A stretch of 64,000 nucleotides of DNA from Nissolia schottii (taxonomy: Eukaryota > Streptophyta > Magnoliopsida > Fabales > Fabaceae): NCBI GenBank assembly GCA_003254905.1, contig QANU01006828.1:625886-689885 (forward strand), in the 5' to 3' direction. The position numbers and the translations under genes are program-made. The notes beneath the pieces were generated by a model. It was given only the letters and a program-made list of their open reading frames with translations, was not told the origin of the DNA and did no database searches. This document shows, piece after piece, positions 58,089-64,000 of the stretch. How positions within the stretch are numbered: position 1 is the first letter of the stretch; each line of letters starts with the position of its first letter.

Positions 58089-61000
58089 GCGTGCATGCAA
58101 TTAAAAATATCTCATAATTGATTCAAACCAAAGTGTATTGAGATTGTGATCCATGGAATATTCTAACGTATATGCGAAAATCCTTTCATATACATTATTA
58201 AATGTAGTATGAATAATTATAATTTAATACTTTTAACTTTATTTCACCATAATTTCTATATTAAACTTATAATATAAATGAAATTTATGATTACTTAGAT
58301 CAACATAATTTTTTTTAAGAAAATGACATGTGTACTCATTTTATATAAAATATAATCTTAATTTTCACTCAACAAAACATACATTATTTTGAGATGTCGT
58401 TGAACAAAAATAACACATTATCCTTTAATTAAATATTATAAATTTGATCCTTAACTTTAATGATAAATTAGTTACTAAAATCACACCAACAAATATTTTA
58501 AACATAAAAAAAAGACATATACTATATTAAAATCTTCTTTAATAACAAATAATATATAAATTATAAATTAGTAATATATTATACATTAAATTAGTCCAAA
58601 TAAATACAACTTTATTTTTAAACCCAGAAATGAAGCGTGCTATAAATAGTTACGTGACTGAGGTCTTTAGCTAGGGAGGGTTTAGCCATATATCTAGGGT
58701 CTGCAGTCTGCAGTCTGCAGTCTGCACTTTATCCAATGGTCAAACTACCAGGAACAAGATCTTCCTAATATTTTTCTTTTAGTGTTTTTCCATAATGTGT
58801 TCCTGTGTCCCAAATTGAAAACGTGCTTCTCCTTTCATATGGCTAAAATTCAATCAATTACTAGTAATAGTTACGATGGACAGGGTCCGGATGGACAATA
58901 AGGTTCAATACTTCGCAAATAATTTTGTATCAAATTTTCATAGGTTTTATTAAAAAAATAAAATTATTAACTTTTTAATACACTAAACATCTTAAAAATA
59001 TTTGTTATTTTTTTTCTTCCCAAAAACCGTTCATAATAATTTATACAGTAGGGTTCACAAAACTTACCAAAAAGAACGTGTCCCACGGGGTTCATTGTTT
59101 AGAGGACCACTCCCATCCATGCAGACGCTTTGTCTTTGACCACTACACCACGTGTCGACTTCTTATTCGAGGCTTGATTACGTGTCCCATTTGAATTACG
59201 AATGACAGGTGATAGGGAAGTAGAAGTAGAAGTGAAGTAAAGTAAAGTATGCTACATGCATTTTAAATAATATTTCTCACATTTTTATATAGCAAAAATA
59301 GATTATGACTGTTAAAATTGGTTATATTTTTTTCACAGTATGACATTAGTCTTTCTTAAAAGTTTCTTTCTAACCTAGTGTTTGTTTGGAAACACACTGG
59401 AAGAAACTATAATTAATTTTTGAGGGCAAAGAAATGGGTATTTTTTTTTTTTGGGTAGCATAAAATTGATTCTAGAAACTACTCACGATAAATTCAAACA
59501 CATTATTATTATTATTGTTAGTAATATCATTAACTTTTATTTATATTTAAAATATTATTTTATGACGAACTACTAGTATCATTCATGTGACAATTTAGTT
59601 GTATCTAAAATATTTTTAATACATGCCGCTAACCTTAGTTTTCTTTTATTTTATTTTTTAAGAAAAATTAGATAAATTCAACATCAGTTATTTTATCAAA
59701 ATCAAGATATATATCTTAACTTTTTTTTTAGTGTTTAAATGAATATTTATAAATTATTAATTATATTTCTTACATTAACAATAAAAATTAAATCTAAGTT
59801 TTATTATAATATGAATCATTTTTTTATTAATTATGACGCAGACTTCATCTTCAGTCACGTGTTTTGGGATAGGAAAACACAGCAGCAGGTTGGCCGCAAA
59901 AGTTGTGGCCCAAAACGACTTGGCGGTTCCTCCGTTTAACAATGCAGATGCGGGGCCCATGGTTGCAGGTTTCTGATTGGAGGCCAACGCATACAAAAAT
60001 AAGACATCATCTTCCACCTCATCGTCACCCCTTAAAATTATAACCACCACCTCCATTTTGTTCCTTTTTTTTTCTTCTTCTAATGATCATTAGAATAGGA
60101 GGGATAAATTAAACTAAGATACCAATCATTAAGATTTTAGGAGTCCCGACTAAGCAAACTTTTTTCTAATTTATTAAAAAATGTTGTTCAAATAAGAAGT
60201 TTATAATTAAAAGATTAATTAGCGGATGAGAATTATTGAGAGATATACAATCATATTTTACGTAAAGAGAATAAAATAATGCACGGTCCAATTGTGTGGC
60301 TGGGATAAGGGAGCGGTGTGACAACGCACTGCTTGGTCATTGGAATTTGCAGAGAATAGTGTGATTAGCTTGCCAGCCACATTTATATTATCATATGCAA
60401 TTAAAAAAAAGCTGTATTGAACAAATCTATATTAAATTAACTGCAGGTAAGATTATTTAATGTAACAAAATTTTAACGTGTTTTAAATATAGAGAGAGAA
60501 TTAAATAAAACAAAATAAAATTAAAATTAAATAGTATATGCTAGCATATTATTTCAATAATTTTTTTTGGTCTGATGCACATTTCAATCATAAATTGTAA
60601 GAAATGCTCAAAATTGACTAATAGAATCATGTTAATTATATATTTTCATTCAACCATTGTCGTAGTATTTTCAATTAATGCATATAGTATCCCATCTCTA
60701 TTTTTGTTCTTATTTATTTTTATATATGATCTTACTATTTATTAAAAAAAAAGTCACGATTATAGTTTGTCTTACATGTTATTTTAAAAATATATCTATT
60801 TCGGTGGAGGCGGTGCTCAGCCGCAATAGCATGTGAAATATTTTCAATGCTTTTTTAAAAGGGCTTTCAAGCATTAAGCAGTAGTAGTGCGTGAATGTGG
60901 GTGGGGGTGGTGATTTGGCTTGTCCATGTCCTTTGCAGAAATATGTAATGCTTTGGTTCGTTTCTCTTCAGAAATGGGTAATGCAACAGATACACAAATT

Positions 61001-61790
61001 ATTAATATAAACTTTTATACATATAAGATATAGGAAGTAAAGTAACCTGTCGGTTTAACAGTAGGTTTTTTTTTAATTCAGGTGTTTATAGTCGGTGTCA
61101 ATCATAAATTATCTTGCATGAATTGAGCTCACACAAAATGATAAATTATTGGTTATGAAATGATTTTTTATTCTCATAGATGAGGATCAAAACCACAATC
61201 TCATAATTAAGGAATAAGATATGTACTACCATCACGCTACAACTTGTGGTTTACCAGTAGATTTTATAAAGCACTATGATACCCAAAGATATACTAATGT
61301 TCTCATTTATACTACAATGATTAGGGTACACTCAATTGCATGCCACCATACTACCACCAGTTGCAATATAAGATTTGTTAATTCTCCAAAACATAATCCA
61401 TATCTCATACCAAAATGGGAAAAATGTAATCCTAATGCGACTTGCACTCACACACAAGCGAGTTTTCATTCACTCCAATCATATTCTTCCTTGATTTTTC
61501 ATGCGGTCCTCTTCTTCGTCTTCAGTGTTCTTTGTTTTCTGAATTATGTTGATCAAATCAATGTGACGAATGAGGTTTAACTCATCAATTAAATTGCTGA
61601 TCTGATTAGATAATTTTAATGATTTTATATTATATCTTTTTACACGTCCCCTCATGCAAGAACTCTTTTGGGTTGCAACGTGGATGATTTTTTTAAAATG
61701 GAGGTCATGAAGGATCGATATACCATCTTAAGAACCATCACTCCCAAAAGCTTAAATTGGTGGGAGAAGAAAATTTTAATGGTTTTATAT
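58089..61790. other. Intergenic, no gene supported
   Basis: Very AT-rich. Contains a 7 bp x4 TCTGCAG repeat (58700-58727). A short frame at 59833-59939 (MTQTSSSVTCFGIGKHSSRL) has transit-peptide-like composition but ends quickly. A 119 codon frame at 61221-61580 has no recognisable domain. None of these is called a gene. Confidence 0.45.
58700..58727. repeat. Four tandem copies of TCTGCAG
   Basis: A heptamer direct repeat, seen directly. Confidence 0.95.
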
Positions 61791-61799
61791 TATACCTCT

Positions 61800-62430
61800 T
61801 TACAGTTTGTGCATTTATGTTTGTCATGTTTGTGTAATATGGTAGTAGAAGTTTGTGCAACATACATCATTCCTTTTGTTTTCTTAAATACTAGTTTGTG
61901 TCAGACTGTCAGTTACGTGTTATGTTTATGCATTTATGTTTGAAATGTTTGTGCAATATGGTAATTAAAGTTTATGCAATACTCATTCCTTTGGTTTGGT
62001 CTTTTGGTATTTATTATTAATTGTGTTAATATGTTTGTACACTTATGTTGTATATGTTTGTGCAGTAGTGTGACAAATGTTTGTGCACTACTCTTTTCCC
62101 TGTTTTGATTATTTAGTATGTAGTGTTAATCATTTCATATGTTTGTACATTTATGTTGTATATGTTTGTGCAATAAGGTTGCAAATGTTTGTGCACTACT
62201 CATTTCGTTGATTTAGTCTTTTAATATTTAGTATTAATTGTATTCATATATTTATGCACTTATGTTGTATATGTTTGTGCAATAGTGTTGCAAATGTTTG
62301 TGCACTACTCATTCGGGTGCTTTAGTCTTTTAATATTTAATGTTAATAATGTTCATATGTTTGTCCACTTATGTTATATATGTTTATGCAGTAGTGTTTC
62401 AAATGTTTGTGCACTATTCATTTTGTTTTT
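61800..62430. repeat. Tandem repeat, ~109 bp period
   Basis: The phrase ATATGTTTGTACACTTATGT with variants recurs at about 62031, 62139, 62248 and 62357. Each is followed by TGTATATGTTTGTGCAATAG and AAATGTTTGTGCACTACTCA. At least four clear units and one or two diverged ones to the left. The reading frames in it are repeat translations. Confidence 0.9.
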
Positions 62431-62847
62431 TTTTCATTTAATATTTAGTGTTAATCGCGAACGGTTTCTTTTTTATCCTCTGTGTGTGCATGTGTTCATG
62501 TAATGGAGTGAGCATGGTAGTGGAAGCAATTGATTTAGAAATGCATAAAATGGGCCTAGCATATTGATTTGAGGGTTGACAATACGGTAGCACATAATGG
62601 AGTGTGCATGGAACAATACTGTTTATACTATATCTTAAATAAAAAGAAAATTTTATAGCACACCCAACATTAACATTACATGCGCTTGAAGTCCACAAGC
62701 CACAGCCTTATTGGTGACTCCTGCACTTTATTAAGTAGGTTCGACTCTCATCGCCATGCCTTAGTAAATAAAACAAGCATAAACACTACTTTATTTATTT
62801 ATTTTTATTTCTCATCAATTTATTCCATTATGCAGATATCAAATAAG

Positions 62848-64000
62848 CTATTTGCCTGAAACATTAGGATTAATTAACGCAAATTTAAGGAAATCCACGT
62901 CATTCTCCAAGATAGTCATATGTTTCTCTTCCATTATCACCCATGCCTCCATCCCATCATCCGTTTCCATGAAAAGCACTGTGTTTGGTATTGTTTCCCT
63001 AGTGCCCCCTCCTTGGGCCAGCCACAAAGGCTTTCCAAGCCCAAAATCCAACTCATTGAAGCCCAAATTGGCCCAACTTGTCACTACAAAAGAAATTGGA
63101 TTCTTGGCCTCTACCCCTTCAAGCATTAGCCCAGCACATTCATCACTCCAAAAAAAATCATCATCATTTTTCACTTTAAGGAACAATTCCTTATTGAGCT
63201 TCCCAAATTCTCCCCCTAAAACCCTAACCAATTCACCAATCTTTGTGTCCTTGTTGACATTGTCACATAGCATTGCCAAAGGCCACAACAAGTTCCCAAT
63301 TGAATCTTGTGAGAGTGGGTCCCCCATCCTTCTCCTCATGTCCACAACATGTAACACCACCACCGGCCTAGTGTAACCATCACAATGTTGCAATTCATTT
63401 TTGCATGCCAAAATCATGTGTTTGCACACAAATGAGGACAATACTTGGTACCGCGTCGGTTTCGTGTTCGTTACGATTGTCACATCATCATTTGCTGCTT
63501 CGGCTTTTAGTTTGTCAATGGATTTGGTATTGAATAAGAACCTTTTCGTGGTGCACATGGCTTCTATTTTTGAGTCTTTGCCATACTTAAGCACCCCGGC
63601 ACGCGCGCCGAACGTGTTCTTTGGAGGGAACGAACTAGAGGCAGAGGCGAAATCCGGCGACGGGAGTTGCCGGATCTCTTCCCCTATCCCTAATTTGCAA
63701 AATGAAAACCACGTCTTTAGGAATGAGTTGCAAGAGCACGCATCTAGGAGCGTGTGGAGGTTGCACAATCCAATGGCTATCCCACCACACTTGAAAGTGT
63801 TCACTTGGATTACTAATTGTGGCAATATTTCTTGGTAAGGGTATGTCTTGTTTGGCTCACATGGGAGCAATTTGCTGAGATGTTCCAATTTGGGGGGTTT
63901 GAGGAACTCTTCCACGTTGATGTTCAACGAGGCTTCAATGTAAATTGCGCCTTCGTCGTTGCAATTTACGGTGAAAGGGTCGCTCCTTCTGCCTGCAAGA
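62848..64000 (-). CDS. BAHD acyltransferase (vinorine synthase-like), 5' end cut by window edge
   Basis: The minus-strand frame is open from the window edge (LAGRRSDPFTVNCNDEGAIY) to the stop at 62848-62850, about 383 residues of a usual ~440. The start lies outside the window, so the N-terminal ~60 residues are missing. The catalytic HxxxD motif is HTLLD in GGIAIGLCNLHTLLDACSCN. The structural DFGWG motif reads DFGLG before KPLWL. The C-terminal half has NLLWPLAMLC and SFVVTSWANLGFNELDFGLG. BAHD enzymes transfer acyl groups from acyl-CoA to alcohols or amines in the cytosol. The sequence style (NCNDEGAIYIEA, GGIAIGLCNLHTLLD) fits the alcohol-acylating clade containing vinorine synthase. The substrate cannot be read from sequence. 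Confidence 0.9.
   Translation of the reverse strand, partial: LAGRRSDPFTVNCNDEGAIYIEASLNINVEEFLKPPKLEHLSKLLPCEPNKTYPYQEILPQLVIQVNTFKCGGIAIGLCNLHTLLDACSCNSFLKTWFSFCKLGIGEEIRQLPSPDFASASSSFPPKNTFGARAGVLKYGKDSKIEAMCTTKRFLFNTKSIDKLKAEAANDDVTIVTNTKPTRYQVLSSFVCKHMILACKNELQHCDGYTRPVVVLHVVDMRRRMGDPLSQDSIGNLLWPLAMLCDNVNKDTKIGELVRVLGGEFGKLNKELFLKVKNDDDFFWSDECAGLMLEGVEAKNPISFVVTSWANLGFNELDFGLGKPLWLAQGGGTRETIPNTVLFMETDDGMEAWVIMEEKHMTILENDVDFLKFALINPNVSGK

Noticed and set aside
59775-60056. 93-codon minus frame and overlapping plus frame
   Set aside because: Overlapping frames in AT-rich DNA; the plus frame looks vaguely like a transit peptide but stops quickly and has no continuation.
61221-61580. 119-codon ORF
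   Set aside because: Composition is His/Thr/Phe-biased, with no domain, no neighbouring gene structure and low complexity; likely chance.
1-64000. tRNA, rRNA, CRISPR arrays or bacterial-type operons
   Set aside because: None seen; the only tRNA-like promoter boxes belong to the SINE at 6.5 kb, and the genome style is plant nuclear.

Overview
The window is plant nuclear DNA. Genes have GT-AG introns, exons are relatively GC-rich, and they sit in very AT-rich spacers full of TA microsatellites and small non-autonomous transposons. Protein families (DYW-type PPR, patatin-like pPLA-III, PIP2 aquaporin, BAHD acyltransferase, CYP704A-like P450) and a conserved MIR160 hairpin mark a flowering plant. 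The style of the genes and of the short hairpin repeats suggests a eudicot, most likely a legume of the soybean/bean/cowpea group. The species-level inference is mine and was not tested by any search.

Layout: 1-3160 is the right end of a tandem array with a ~176 bp period, each unit built of three related ~59 bp monomers. It abuts an intronless DYW-class PPR gene resembling the chloroplast editing factor OTP80 (3250-5169). From 5.2 to 22.3 kb there is no protein gene I can support. This stretch holds a tRNA-derived SINE with target-site duplication (6.5 kb), small MITEs, microsatellites, a clear MIR160 hairpin (12275-12356), and a ~2.2 kb inverted-repeat-bounded element (13.79-15.99 kb) that carries a decayed, reverse-oriented piece of the eIF3a gene.

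From 22.3 to 51 kb the window is gene-rich: a two-exon patatin-like phospholipase III (minus), an eight-exon tryptophan/tyrosine-permease-type transporter (plus), a small proline-rich cell-wall/membrane protein (minus), a four-exon WPP-domain-associated coiled-coil protein (minus), a decayed CYP704A-like P450 (minus, pseudogene), a fasciclin-like arabinogalactan protein (plus), a decayed LRR receptor-like protein (minus, pseudogene), two short unrecognised gene pieces at 42-44 kb, and a four-exon PIP2 aquaporin (minus).

From 51 to 62.8 kb the window is again gene-poor. It is dominated by a 3.2 kb solo LTR with a 5 bp target duplication (53276-56493), another MITE, a short coding-like relic, and a ~109 bp-period tandem repeat (61.8-62.43 kb). 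The right edge cuts a BAHD acyltransferase (minus).

The genes are unrelated single-copy plant genes, each with its own promoter; nothing indicates a functional cluster. I found no wholly new system. The most unusual items are the trimeric 59/176 bp array next to the PPR promoter, the eIF3a-capturing element with its repeated GTGCAAACATTA motif, and an apparent assembly artefact around a single N at 43618.
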